The notes below the pieces were generated by a model. That model had not been told where the DNA came from. It worked only from the letters and a program-made list of their open reading frames with translations, and searched no databases. Below, piece after piece: positions 21,822-34,818 of a stretch of DNA of 60,265 nt. Position 1 is the stretch's first letter, and each line of letters begins with the position of its first letter. The position numbers and the translations under genes are program-made. The DNA is from an uncultured bacterium (lineage in GTDB: Bacteria > Patescibacteriota > Gracilibacteria > Absconditabacterales > Absconditicoccaceae). The stretch covers positions 1 through 60,265 of the forward strand of contig CAMJSB010000007.1 of NCBI GenBank assembly GCA_946408385.1, in the 5' to 3' direction.

Positions 21822-21997
21822 AAGATAATGAAGTGTAGAAATTGCTTGAATGCCAGTATGAATAATTCTATTCTTAATTTTACGTATAAAAACGAAATAA
21901 AGTCAAATTAAAATTTAAGAAAAATTCTGAGTTCTTTGCTTTTTTTAAGTATTGTGATTATAATAAATATGTTTTATTTATGGTTCATCATCGTTAG

Positions 21998-23506
21998 ATG
22001 AGAAAAAAATATATTCGATTTACAGTTTTTACTATTTTAATCCAGACTTTTCTGCTTAATTTTTTATATGTAAATGCAGAGAATGATACAAAAGAACTTG
22101 AGGTTTGTAATTGACCATCTGAGATGATGTCTAATTATTTTAATTTTCAAAAAGAAGCCGTAGCAATACTTCTTTGATCAGAAGCTAATGAAAAACTTTT
22201 ATCAGTTTCATTTCGTCAATGAGGTTTGTTCTCTCAAAAAGTTCTAAAGTTACCAGCAATAGATCTTTTATATTCCAGCATTATCGAAAAATCTTTTATT
22301 TCAAATATAATTACATCAGGAATATTATTTCACTTTGTTTCACTTTCAGTTGTGCAGTCAAATATTGAATGATTAGCAATATTGTACAAGGATAGGGTAG
22401 TAGTTAGAGATTATAAAGAGATGCTAGATATAGAAACTAGGTTGTTTGATGTAGCATATTTTCGTTCAAAGCAAATTAATTTAACTCATCCTATGGAATG
22501 AAATTTAAGTAATTCGTTCAATGAATTAATTAAAGATTATCAAAGAAAATGACTTTTAGAACCAGGCTTATCGTTAAATGGTAATGAAACAATGGCAGAT
22601 ATTTTGGGAGATTTAATAATGATGAATGCTGCTATGAAACAATTTATTTTGATGGGTGGTAAAGTATGAAAATCAGGATTGAATTCATATTATGGATGCT
22701 TGTGAGCATATAATGAAGAAAACTGTAATAGAGATACTGCCATTTTGAAGTTTAGTGGTTCAGGTGTTGACCAGTTGTATAATGATTATAGGGGAGTGAA
22801 TTCATTTTCTCCATGTAATTCATATGCTAAATTTTTTAGAAACAATATTAAAAAATCAATCAACAATAATTTAGAGTCGGTAAAATCATCAGCACAAGAT
22901 ATAAAAAAATCGCTAGATAATCGAGAAAGTGCTTTTTTGGGTAAAGGAAGTTGGAATTTTAAAAACGATAGGAAAAATATATGTGAATGAATAAGTGATT
23001 ATCAAATGGCACAATTGAGGGCCTATTGGGGACCAAATTGGACATGTTGAAAATTAATTAATGCATCAGCGTCTTTAAATTGAGTAGATATTTCTTCTGC
23101 ATGGTCAGAAACCAAAAAAAATTCTGAAGAAAAAAAAGCTAAGAAAAAACAGAAACAAGAATTAGAAGATTCAAAAAAATCAGAATCTAAAAAATGAATT
23201 ATAGACAAGGAATTAAAATCTAAGATTTCTAGGGAAGAAAAAAGAAAAAAATGGAGAGATTTCTATTGAAGTAAGGTAGAATATAATCCTAGTTTTTCAT
23301 CAGAATTGAATGCTAATTTTGAGAATATATTTGATGAAGTTATGGATCAATACTGACAGTCTTTGGAAAATGCTATTTATTCCGATATCTCTGATTTATT
23401 ACCAAAAGGTAAGTGAGTGCTAGATCAGGTGAATACATCTATTGAAAATACAAATGAGTTAAAAAAGACTTTGCAAGAAATAGTAAATTATCAATGTCAG
23501 AGTTAG
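21998..23506 (+). CDS. Exported protein, unknown (first of three)
   Basis: 502 residues. The N-terminus M-R-K-K-Y-I-R-F-T then a hydrophobic core to about residue 27 is a signal peptide. The body is helical with scattered Cys and a Lys/Glu-rich coiled-coil-like stretch at about 370-425. Many TGA-Gly codons join otherwise short frames. It overlaps the next gene by 13 bp, so the three genes to 26.8 kb probably form one transcript. No family recognised; exported proteins in a row may form an envelope complex. Confidence 0.8.
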
Positions 23507-24843
23507 TTATTATGTTTTATTTGATTGTATTTGTGATGAAGACTTGCGAAAAAATTACAAAATGTTTGATAGTGTGTGTTGTCATAGGATTGCCTTGTTT
23601 TTCTTTTGCTTCTTGGAAAGAATCAGCTTGTAATAATGTTACGCAAGAAAGACCATGTACTAGCGTTTCAGACAACTACAAACAGCCTTATTGTATCACA
23701 AATGTTAATCATAATCGTGGGGATCAAGATGTTGATAATGCAAGTTCTTGTATTTTACCTATTTTTACAAATAAATTCTCAGAAATAGCTCCAAAAACGA
23801 CAACAAAAGACATAATTAATAATTATTGCCAATCTTTGTTTGGAGAATTAAGTGATTGAAGAATTTATTTCGCAAAATCAACTGATTCGTTAGCTGATCT
23901 TGATTGGCAACAAACTTTTGATTCTCATCAATCATTATTTTTGTATGCATTATGTTCATCATTTAAGGATAGTGAGTGAAATATGCCATTTATAAGCTCA
24001 AATAACTTATTATCAGAGGTTTATAAATGAGATTTGGTAAAAACTTTGAATTTACAACAGAGAGCACTTAATGGAAAAAATTATTGTTCATTGGAAGATG
24101 AACCAAGCCTAAATCGCTGTGATATTGGTATGTATACTACAAAAATTTTTGCATGAATAATGTCAGATTTATTTAAAATAGAATATGCACAGGTTTTAGC
24201 TGTAGATGATGCAGAAAATTTTGAGGCAAATAAAAAAATTCAAGAATTTATGAGTTGATATTATAACATTACTGGTTCGTCCGAGTTGAAAGAAATAGAA
24301 AAAACATATAAAAAGACAGTATCTCAACTAAAGTCAGATCAAAAATATTATAAGAATGTATTAGATACAGTTAGGATTATTGATAATGAAAAATTGGTTG
24401 CATTGGTGAAAGAATCATGATGTCCTATGAAATGAACGATAGTCTGAATGGATTTTATAGCTTGTGCATTACACTCTTCACAATGAAGAGGCAAGCCTTT
24501 AACTCCATCATTTGTAACATTGCTATATAATGAGTTGTTACATTATCGTCATTTTGTGGCTTATTACACATATGCATCACAATCAAGATTTGATAAAAGC
24601 TCCGAAAAATTGGAGGAAGAAGCAAAGTCAATGGATTTTCAGAGATATGCTGATATGCAAGTGGAAGCATTTGAATTAGCTGGGCATAACTTTGAGGAGT
24701 TTAGTATGACATATCCTTTGCATATTTGGATGTTGATGTATATAGAAAAAGTTGAAAAATTCAGAAATAACTTTACGGATGTTGTCACATCATTTTATTC
24801 TTTATCCGAAAAATTACAAAATGTGCAGGAAAGTCCTTATTAA
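23494..24843 (+). CDS. Exported Cys-containing protein, unknown (second of three)
   Basis: 449 residues from ATG 23494. A start at ATG 23536 gives a more typical signal peptide (M-K-T-C-E-K-I-T-K, hydrophobic core, F-S-F-A-S) and is likely the true one. Cys are frequent in the first half, suggesting disulfides. The C-terminal half is helical. It overlaps the gene before (13 bp) and the gene after (23 bp). No family recognised. Confidence 0.75.
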
Positions 24844-26779
24844 GATATTTAAATTACTGGTATGTAATATTGTAATTTTTTCTGTAGCATGAAATTTGAC
24901 AATATGATTTGATTTATCAGAAAAAATTGCATCAAAGCTACAAAGCTTTTATAACCAGGATTTTTCAAATAAAAATATTTTTAATGCATATTCTCCAGAT
25001 CTTTCAAAAGATCCATTTTGAGATGCTATGTCAAATATAGAAGATAAATCTGTGCAGTTGAAAATATCTTGAGCAGAGTATGTAGAACAGGTATTAAAAC
25101 AAAGATGATGTAATCTTTCTCAAAAAAAGATTTGGGGTATCTTGTATTATTTTGTGCCTGAATTTAGGGCTGAATTAGCCAGAAGTTTAAAACAGGAAAT
25201 CGGGGATTATGATAGCAAAAAATATGTATTCGATGGTGATACTATTCAAAAATATTGTAAAGAATATTTTGTTTGTGCAAAATTATCGCCAGCTAGCCCC
25301 GCAGATGTACAAAGCAACTGTATGGAATTTTTTCAACAAAATTATAAAGCGGGGAAAGATAGTAAGGAAATCTTACAAAATTCTGAAGTTGCTCAAGCTT
25401 GATGAGATAAATATCGAAATGGAAATATTGAAGATTCTCCATATGATATTATGGTAGATTTATGAATTTTAGCTAAATTATTATATCAAGGTGCTGAAGA
25501 ACCAATAAAGCCAGTCTTTTATAATATTCCTGCATTTTCAAATTCTGCGAAATCATTGAAAAATAATCCAGTTTCTGCGTCTAACGATTCTCAGAATGTG
25601 GCATGAAATAATAGTTGAAAATGAGGTAATGATAATGTGGAGAATGGTAGCGTGTCTTTAAATGGATGAAATTCATTAAATCAAGAATGAAATGATGATG
25701 AATGAAATACTGTAACGCCATTATGAGATAATAACTGATGATATGATGAATTAGTAGAATGATTGAATGTTTATGGTGTAAATGATGTTAGTTCAAGCTT
25801 ATATTCTAATATATGTAAAAGTGAAGATGATACAGAGAAAGAAAATGAGGATGATTTACAATGACAAGAAGAAGTTAAAGATTTTTCAGAATTGTCAGAT
25901 GAGGAATATCAAGAAATAGTGGATTATATGCTTGATGCCGTGAATAAATATTCATCATTGCCAGAAGATAAGCAATGAAATAATCAATTAGGACAAAGAA
26001 ATCCAAACGGACTTATAGAAGCTACTTCTCCAGCTGAATTAGAAGATGTAGCAAATCAAATAAAAAATTGTTGGAAAAGCTGTGAAGGATTACGTATTGA
26101 TCAAGAGGCTTCTTGTAAACTCAAATGTGCATGTTGAGAAATAAGATCTCCGATATTTAATCCTGAGGAATTTCCATGATTATGACCTATATTTTTAATC
26201 AAATTTTGTGGCGTCCCAGCTGTTAACACAAAATTTTCTGTATGATGAACGAGAGTACATTCAATTGAAGAAGAAATATACGAGATATATTGAGTGGTGG
26301 ATAAGCTTTCAAGAGAGTGAAGACTGTGAAAATGGACACAACAATATGAATTTTTAGATTCATCTACAAAACAAATGAATATGGCAAATACTTTTGCATT
26401 TTCTATCGATGTGGAATTTGTAGATATCTCAAATAATATGTCAGTTCAGTCAGAGCAATATAAAAAAATAGAACAAGAAAATCAGGATAAAAAAGCCTGA
26501 TTAGAATATTGAATCTTAAATCCATTAACAGATGCAGAAAAGAAAAATACTTATTGTGTAAGTTGTAAGTCAGAAACTGGAGTACTTCAAAAATTAGATT
26601 CATCAAATAAGCAGTTACAGTCAAAGTTTGCTATTATTGAAAATTATGTTGGAAATCGGATGGACAAACAATGAGCATTACGAGTGCGAATGTCTAACAA
26701 TATTTTGGACTTTGATAGTTATTCTAAAGTATTATATTCAAAGAAGACTTGTAATAATAAAAAGTCTTCCCAGTACTAA
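24821..26779 (+). CDS. Exported Asn/Gly-rich protein, unknown (third of three)
   Basis: 652 residues. The start M-C-R-K-V-L-I-K-I-F and a hydrophobic stretch to about residue 25 suggest a signal peptide. A linker at about 245-320 is rich in Asn, Gly, Ser and Asp, with most glycines encoded by TGA. Cys pairs occur near 410-440 and 580-590. The TAA at 26777 may not be the original end: a +1 shift at the A-run near 26757-26763 would extend the protein by a 30-residue charged tail to 26861. Overlaps the preceding gene by 23 bp. Confidence 0.75.
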
Positions 26780-26861
26780 AGAACTTTTCATTAGTAGACG
26801 AATTGTGTGTACAGGGCTGAAAGGGGAGTTGTCATGGGAAGAAGCTTTAAAAAATCCTTAA
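26764..26861 (+). pseudogene. Probable displaced C-terminus of the preceding gene
   Basis: In the frame +1 to the preceding gene, codons from about 26764 read L-P-S-T-K-E-L-F-I-S-R-R-I-V-C-T-G-L-K-G and end at TAA 26859-26861. The composition looks like a natural globular tail, while the annotated frame stops soon after the A-run. A one-base indel or a real +1 frameshift would join them. Confidence 0.4.
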
Positions 26862-26862
26862 A

Positions 26863-29800
26863 TTAATAATTAGATTTATCATAAAAAAACCTAAAAGTAT
26901 TTTCTTTAATTATAGAATATGGAATATAAAAATCTATTTCTGGACTAATTCCATATTCTTTTTTAATATTACTTGTTATATTTTCTAATTCTGAATAGTA
27001 TTTTTTAAAATTCTCTAAGTTCTTATCTTCTCTTTTAAATAATATATCCCATTCTGGACTATCTCAATTTTGGTATGTTTTCCCATATTCTCATTCTTGT
27101 ACTACTCAATCAGTTTTAAATAATAAATCCTCTTTATTTTCAATATTTGCATGTTCTATCCATTCTTTACTTATAAATAATAGAATTTTCTTTAATTTAA
27201 TAAAATCTCAGGTTAGATCTGTTTTTTTTAATTCTGAAATTCAATAATTACATAGGGTTATGTGGTTATCATATAATAATTTTGTTTTTCAATTTAAAAT
27301 ATCTTCTCAAAAACAGATATTTGTTAGATTTACTAATTTTTCATAATTTAACTGTTCATTACTTTTGTTTCATAATAAAATTTTTTGTTCATTTTTATTA
27401 ATTTTATCAATAGATTCCTGTAAAATTACATCGTTAAATATTTCTTTTGCTTTTTCTACATCAACATTAAAACTAACTATCATCATATTATTTTCATTAT
27501 ATATCTTCGCATATGGAATATAAAAATATTTATTTATATTTATTCATGGATTTTTATTTTCTATATTCTCTAAAATTTCAGAGAGTTTTATATAATTGTC
27601 TTTTATATTATTCACAAGTTCTTTCTCTTCATCAAAGATTTTTTCACAAGCATGTGGAAGAGTTCATTCCTTAAGCCAGCATGCATCTACATTTGTTTCG
27701 AATTTACTATAGTCTATTAAAGATTTAGTAATCTCAATTAATATATCTTTTAATCAATAATCATCTTTTTCTTGCCCTTCAAGTTCTTTTTGAGTTTTAA
27801 GACAAATTTCCTCAAAATCATCATGATAAATACCGATATTAGGAATAGGATCTATAACATTTTCTCAAAAACATGGTTCAATAATACTGGAGTATTCTTT
27901 GATTTTATTAATGAATTCAGATAATTCAACATCATCAAGTCATAAATTATTATATTCCATACTATCTAGTTCTAAGAATTCTGAATTATCTATTATTTCA
28001 TACATTGACTCAGGAATATAAAAGTAATTTTCAATATTTATTTCTGGAAATTTATTTTTAATATTTTCTAAAATATCTGAAAGTTTAATGTAAGATTTTT
28101 TAATATTATTTATATTTTTTTCTTGTTCATTATAATGTTTTTTACAAGTATTTGGATTAAAATCTTCTGATTCAAGACATTTATTTATTCCTTTTCCTAT
28201 TTCATTATAATATATCCATAATTGAGTAAGATCAATTAATGCACATTTTAATCAAAACTCATCATCATCTTGCTCATTTATTTTAGATAAAACTTGAGAA
28301 CATACGTTTCAAAATTTAGGTCAAGAAATAAATGAAAGTTTATCAGGATTTAAAGTATCTTTTCAAAAACATGGATTAGTAATATCGGAATATTCTTTAA
28401 TTTTATTTTCAAATAATTCCTCATCAGTTGGTAAACGATAACTTTCATATTCATAGGGATTGGATTCCCAATCAGGTTTATTAAATCGAACATCATATTT
28501 GCCAGATTCTAGGTTTTTAATAAGGGCATCTTTATGATATAATGCTCTATCCATTCTATCGTTTATAGATTGAAAGCTTGGTTTTAGAGAATAAAAAGGA
28601 TACAGTCAAAACATGTTATACAGAGATGATGGTTTGCTAAAATTCTCATCTAAAACGAGTTCTTTATCCTTATCTTTTAAATAATTCCAACCTTCATAAT
28701 ATGAGTAATTCATCATATTGTTTATTTCTTTTTCTGAATAAAATGGGAAATGGAATAAAAATTGAAATAATGAAGGAGTATCTTTTCAAACCTCTCACAT
28801 AATATTGCCATTTTTTGCCCAATTCCATATTACATACTCTCACTTTATGGTTTTATCTATAATTTCATTTTTATCATTAATAGTTGAGTATCGATGTGAT
28901 AATTCTCCTCTAAATTCAATAGGAAAAAGCTGAATGTGTGAATTTATAGAAGAATCTGTATATCACTGTATTACAAGTGAAATCAATTGTCAAATCATGC
29001 TTCAAATATTGTTTAATATATCAGCTATTTTATAGTTCATCTGTATGATAAACATCACCATATCCCAATCTCATTTATAAATATAATATCTAATTGCGGA
29101 TATACTAGAACGAGTCCATCATTGTAAAAACTGTGGAATTAAATCTAAAACCTCATCATCAGGAAGATAGTAATCCATAGAAAGAATACGATCTAATTCT
29201 TGAAATTTTTTTCTTATTTCTGGTTCATATGTATCCATATATTCTAAGATTGTAACTTTTTTTCAATCAATATTCAGATATTCATTAATTTTTTCATTAG
29301 TTTCGTAATCTTCTTCTTGAGATATAATTAAGTGATGATTTAACCACCTATTTAAAGTATTTTCATTCCATGCCCATGTACCACAATATTCATTTCATCA
29401 AGAATAAACTACGATACATTCTTCTGGATGATATTTCCATTCTATTTTTTCATTTTCATCATAACTACGAAGTAAAAGACTAATTCTTTCTAGATTTTCC
29501 ATTATCTCATCATTATCAAGTCAATAAATCTTTTCTTGAAATAATTTTAACTGAATTAGAGCATCTTCTTCATCCGGCAATTTAGTTTGATGATAATCAC
29601 GATTAAATATAGACTCATCAATTTCAGGGATTTTAGACCATTGAATTTTACCATAAATTAAATTCATTATAATTAATGAAAACAATAGAATAGTTGTAAT
29701 GATTCAGACTTTCTTTTTAGATGGTGTTTGGTTAAGATATTTAGGATTTATGACTCATTTCTTATTAAATTTACGACATTTAATAATCCATCTAATAGTT

Positions 29801-30567
29801 AATATTGAAAAATAAATTAGAGTAAATAAGACCAAAATGGTTCAAAATGATTCTAATGTATCACTATCAATTAAAAATCTGTTATTATCAGTAAATGCTC
29901 TTAAAATTCGAACGAACATAATGCTGACAATGAGTGCATATAACATTGAAAATCATAGGTGCATTTTGTTTTTGGTGTTGTATAATAATCTTCATAAGAA
30001 AATATACAAAATTCCACACAAGGTGATTGCTCATCAAATATATAGAATTTTTAAGAATGATAAATTCTCAGTTCAAATTAGTGAGAAATTCCACAAACCA
30101 GCTCGAACAAGAGCTATTCATAAAAATCGATATATTCCACTTAAAATTTTAGTTAATCGTGTAGGATGATAATAAATATCAACATTTGGTGTACGATAAG
30201 ATAATATTCACAATATAATTAACCAAATTCAAAGTGGACCAAGAATAAATATTCAGCTATCCATAATAATATCTCGAATAGTATAGTCAGAATAATGCCG
30301 ATCTGATTGGGTTTCAAAGATTCAATATATTCAAAGTCAGATTAAAGCGATTCATAAAAGTCAAAATATGCAACCTACAATTTTAGTTAATCGTGATGAA
30401 CGTGGTTTTGAACTTTGTGACAAATTTTGTTCAGCAGGTTCTACATTATTTTGTTGAACAAGCCCTTGATTTATCTGTTGATTTTGTGCTAAGTTATTTT
30501 GTTGAACCTGAGAATTTGTTTGAATTTCAGGTTGAAATCAAGGTTGAATTTGATTATCTTCAGGCAT
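26863..30567 (-). CDS. Giant membrane protein with repeated C-terminal domain
   Basis: 1234 residues in one frame under code 25. The first 60 residues are Gln/Asn-rich and likely cytoplasmic. Several hydrophobic segments follow (about 66-86, 105-128, 145-165, 178-200, 213-230, 247-265, 290-305). The remaining 900 residues are mostly polar. Near the C-terminus two units of roughly 160 residues repeat the order P-C-F-G, a C-x-n-C helix, I-K-x-x-Y-I-K-L-S-[DE]-I-L-E-N-I and Y-F-Y-I-P; a weaker third copy ends the protein. No family is recognised. Large membrane-anchored proteins of this type in host-associated CPR bacteria may act at the cell surface, which is an inference. Confidence 0.85.
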
Positions 30568-30599
30568 TTTGTTTTTGTATATAGATATAAACTATGATA

Positions 30600-30628
30600 A
30601 TTATACACAATAACTCTTTTTTTTGCAA
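30600..30628 (-). promoter_or_regulatory. Promoter of the giant membrane protein gene
   Basis: TTGCAA (30628-30623) and TATAAT (30605-30600) on the minus strand are 17 bp apart, 33 bp before the ATG. Confidence 0.75.
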
Positions 30629-30661
30629 AAAAAAGGACTCTTTTTCAAGAATCCTTTTTAT
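30629..30661 (-). terminator. Terminator of the Clp ATPase gene
   Basis: On the minus strand aaaaggattctt pairs with aagagtcctttt, followed by a T-run, directly after the TAG at 30667. It abuts the next promoter, so transcripts are well separated. Confidence 0.8.
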
Positions 30662-30666
30662 AATCA

Positions 30667-33306
30667 CTAATTAGCTTCTAATACTGAATTAATTAATTCT
30701 CCCTCGATATCATTCTGAATATATCTTTCCACCGGTCTTGCTCCATATTGTGGATCATAAATCTTTTCAATGATATCTTTTACTTGTTTGACTGTGAATT
30801 TAGGCAATTTGATTCACTCTTTTCATTTCCATGCATCCAAGAATGTAGCTAACTGCATATTGAATATAGATTTCAAATCGTCTTTGCTGAGTGGTTTAAA
30901 TACGACTTTGTGGTCAATTCTATTCAACAGCTCAGGAGACATAGAATTTTTAAGCTGGTCAACGACTCTTTCTTTAATCAAGTCAAAGTCTTTTGCACTC
31001 ATTTCCTTTTCAGTTCCAGTAGCGAATCCGATACTTACTTGCTTCTTACTAAATTCTTCACTTCCGATATTTGAAGTCATGATTATGATAGTAGATTTGA
31101 AGTCTATCAATCTTCATTTGCTATCTTTTAGTTGTCATTCATCCAATATCTGTAATAAGATATTCAATACATCAGGTGAAGCCTTTTCAATTTCATCGAA
31201 TAGGATTACTGAATAAGGCTTTCTTCTAACAGCTTCAGTCAAACCTCCTCATTCTTCAAATCCTACATATCCAGCAGGAGATCAGATTAATTTACTTACG
31301 GAGAATTTTTCCATAAATTCAGACATATCAAACCTGATCATGGCACTTTCATCTCCAAAATAATCTCTTGCGATAAGTTTTGCTAAATATGTTTTACCTA
31401 CTCCAGAAGGCCCAAGGAATAGGAAACTTCCGATAGGTTTTTTCTTATTAATCATAGAAAGTCTGGATCTTGTTAGAGTTTTTACTACTGCATCTACAGC
31501 TTCATCCTGTCCAATGATACTTTCTTTCAAAGTGGATTTTAATCTCTTTAATTTGCTGATTTCATCTTCATTTACGATATTTACAGGAATTCAAGTTTTT
31601 TCAGCTAATACATTTCCGATATCTTTTGCATCAATCATACTTCTCAAGTGAGTAGGAATTGTGCTTTTATTTCTGATTGATTGAAGTTTCTGTTTCAAAT
31701 TTTCTTCTTTTTCTTTCAAATCTGCAGCAGTAAAATAATCCTGATTTTCAATAGCTTTCGTGATTTTTTTCTGGATTGATTCAATTTCTTTTTCAGCTTT
31801 TTGATAATCATCATTTACCTCTAATTTTTCTTGCATAGTAGATTTTCTAGCACATGCTTCATCTAGAATATCTAATGCTTTATCGGGTAAATGCTTATTC
31901 AAAATATATCTCTTACTTAAATTGATAGCAGCAGAAATAGCATCAGGAGAAATCTGAACTCCATGGAAGTCTTCATAAGTTTTCTTTAATCATTCAATGA
32001 TTAGTTGAGTACTTTCATTATCTGGTTCATTTACTACTACTTCTTGGAATCTTCTTTTTAAAGCTGCATCTTTTTCGATTACTTTCTGATATTCATCAAA
32101 AGTTGTAGCTCAAATAAGTTTTAATTTTCATCTAGATAACATAGGTTTGAGCATCTGAGCGGCATCGTTATGATCTTGCCCACCCGCTCCAATAATAGTA
32201 TGAACCTCATCGATGAACATAATAATGTTATTTGCAGGATCTACTGCTTCATCTAGGATAGATTTCATTCTCGCTTCAAATTCTCCACGATATTTAGTCC
32301 CTGCAACCAAAGTTCCCATATCCAAAAGGAAAAGACGTTTTCACTTCAATTTATCAGGCACTTTTCATTCATTGATTCTTTGAGCTAATCCTTCTACAAT
32401 TGCAGTTTTACCTACTCATGGTTCTCAGATAAGTAGGGGATTGTTCTTTGTTTTACGTAAAAGTGTATAAATCACTTGGTTGATCTCCTGTTCACGTCAA
32501 ATAATTGGATCGATAAATCCGTTCTTACATTCTCTGGTTAAATCAGTACCAAAGTATTCTATATTCAGCTTTTTCTCTTCTTTCTTCTTTGTCGCAGTTC
32601 CATTTGCATCAATATTTTGGTCGTAATCTTGTCAAATCTCGCTTTCTACGCTATTTTCAGGATTCGAAACATCGTTTTCTTTTAAGAAAGCTTCTAATTC
32701 ATTCAAGTTGTCATTAATGTTTATCATAGTTTGTACTTTACTAGGATCTAAAGATATATCTTTGAAAATTTTACTCAAAATCTGTAAAAAAGCAAATACG
32801 CCACTGCGACGAGCGATAGGATTGTTTACGAGTTTTTCGCAGTTCTCCATACATGATTTCACGTTTACATTATCATCAATCAACAATCAAATTGCTTGAT
32901 TTTCATTGGACAAATTCAAAAAAGATGTACAAAATAGAAAGCAGAAATCTGGACGAGGATAATGCCACTGTTTAATATTCTTCACTATTTCATCCAAAAC
33001 TACTTTTTGAATTCTCATGCGATGTTCATTTGGAATATCTTTCCTATTTTTCACTATATTTTGAATCCATTGCACGTAATATTCATCCAATTTCTTAGCA
33101 TTATTAAATCACACAATTGATGAAAAAGTAGGGAAGTTTTTATCTTCTCTAATTACTCCATAACTTCACCAAAAAATATGATCAAAACTGATTGCATCCT
33201 TATTTTGAGCAATAGCGATTCGTTGAGCGTTTTCTAAAGCAACTATTCCATCAGGTAAATAATCTCGCTTGATAATTGGTTGTTCTTTATTTTCTTTATC
33301 GTCCAT
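30667..33306 (-). CDS. ClpB/ClpC-type AAA+ chaperone
   Basis: 879 residues with two AAA+ modules. The first has G-E-P-G-V-G-K-T-A and M-F-I-D-E-V-H-T, the second has [17 protein letters not shown] and the sensor-1 T-S-N-I-G. A short Lys/Glu middle domain lies between. The first 230 residues are not a clear Clp_N repeat. The V-G-F motif near S-I-G-F-A could be a ClpP-binding loop, hinting at ClpC rather than ClpB, but this is weak. It unfolds or disaggregates proteins in the cytoplasm. TGA supplies several conserved Gly. Confidence 0.9.
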
Positions 33307-33308
33307 TC

Positions 33309-33350
33309 AATAAAAAGTAGCACCTAAAAACATTGCATGCTACTTTTATA
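33309..33350 (-). terminator. Terminator between lipoprotein gene and Clp gene
   Basis: aaaagtagc and gctactttt form a 9-bp stem followed on the minus strand by a T-run. It sits upstream of the Clp start, so it ends the lipoprotein transcript or attenuates read-through into clp. Confidence 0.7.
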
Positions 33351-33384
33351 GGATTATTTTTTTAAAATGCAAGGGGAATGTATG

Positions 33385-33906
33385 TTAATCAGATTCTTCT
33401 TGTACTTTACCATTTTTTAATTTTATAGATTTTTCTGGAGCTCTATCCTGATCATTTGCGTATTTTTTATATCGTTCCATAAAATCAGCTGTTTTATTAT
33501 CAGCTTTTTGTAAAGACTCTTCGTGAACATATCCTTCTTTCTCACCTGAAATATATTCACAAATCCTATTCTTAGCTTCATCTGGAGATTTAACTCTGTA
33601 TTCCTTATCATTTATTTTGAGAATGTATGAATCACCAGTTTGAGATAGATTAATATTATAGCTGTCTACACTATATCATGCAGAACCTTCACTATGATTG
33701 AACGAAATATTATAATAACCTTCAATCCTATCGTTGTTAGAATCATAACTAAAATTAAATTCATTATTAGGATAATCGCTTGTACATGCAGATAAACTTA
33801 AACCAAAAACCAAAGCTTTTGCAAATTTTCCTAAATTACTAGATTTTTTAGTTTTTTTCTTATCTTGATTGTTTATATAGTTAGAAGGATTCTTAGGGTA
33901 CGGCAT
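33385..33906 (-). CDS. Putative lipoprotein
   Basis: 173 residues. A basic, Asn/Lys-rich leader is followed by A-L-V-F-G-L-S-L-S-A-C-T-S, a lipobox with Cys41. The mature part is beta-rich and charged, with no recognised family. The long polar leader before the hydrophobic core is unusual; a start nearer the core is not available as ATG. Confidence 0.7.
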
Positions 33907-33996
33907 ATCAAAAAAATTACAAAATAAATTTATAGTTAAATTATAATCAAAAAATTAAATATTTCAAATTTTTTATGAGAAAATATTAGTATGGAA

Positions 33997-34668
33997 TTAT
34001 TGATGATTTTCATCGTCAGGTTTCTGTACTTCTGGAGCGAATCCACTAACTGTAGTTTGAGTAACTACCACTTCTCATTGTGCAATTTCGTTTTGATCTG
34101 CTTGAGCTATAATCTGAGTTTGAATATTGTTTCATCATTTAAGAGCAAAAAAAAGTAAAGATGCACCATCAAAAATAATTGAAATTCAAATACAGATTCA
34201 TACTAGATTAGCCATTCTTGCTGAAGAAATGGCAGTTAATATAGCTAGTAAAACTAATACTCATCCAAGGACAGATATTCATCGCCGTAGTGGTATAGTA
34301 CCTTTATTTTGTATTCAGAAGAAAATTAGCACACCTCATCTCATGAATGCCCATAAAGCAAATATCCAAACCATTAGTCTTCATACAAAGTTTATTTCCT
34401 TCGCTCATATAAGCATAATTCAAAGAATGAGAATTAGAATCCCTATTACAAATAGAAAAGATATATTCTGATTTTTTGGATTTTTTATCGCACTGAGAAT
34501 TGCGGATCCTCCACAGAAAACCAGAATTATTCATAGTGAAATATTTATAATTCACCAAAATTTTCATGGATATAGTACCGTTATAAATCAGAAAATTATT
34601 ATTAATATTGCTAGTCCAAGCATCATCCAAAAGGACCAATCCTTTTTCATTTGTTTGCTTTTTAACAT
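33997..34668 (-). CDS. HdeD/DUF308-like membrane protein
   Basis: 223 residues with six hydrophobic segments between about 13 and 180, in the short-loop paired pattern of HdeD/DUF308 proteins, each pair separated by a few charged residues and many Gly (mostly TGA). The C-terminal 40 residues are polar and Gln-rich. The function is unknown; HdeD is linked to acid tolerance in enterobacteria. Divergent from ileS. Confidence 0.7.
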
Positions 34669-34736
34669 AAAGTAAAACAAAATTCTATATAATATTTTTT
34701 TGTAAAAAATCAAACTTCGTTTTTTTGGCATTTTAC

Positions 34737-34764
34737 TTGCATTTCATTCAAAAGTTTCTACAAT
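34737..34764 (+). promoter_or_regulatory. ileS promoter
   Basis: TTGCAT (34737-34742) and TACAAT (34759-34764) are 16 bp apart, 55 bp before the ATG. Confidence 0.65.
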
Positions 34765-34818
34765 GAATTATTGGTGAAATATTCAGTTTTTTATTTTTGT
34801 TAACATTGAAAACTTGTG

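Noticed and set aside
34127-34471. Plus-strand ORF inside the HdeD-like gene
   Set aside because: The minus strand gives a clear six-span membrane protein; the plus frame is its shadow.
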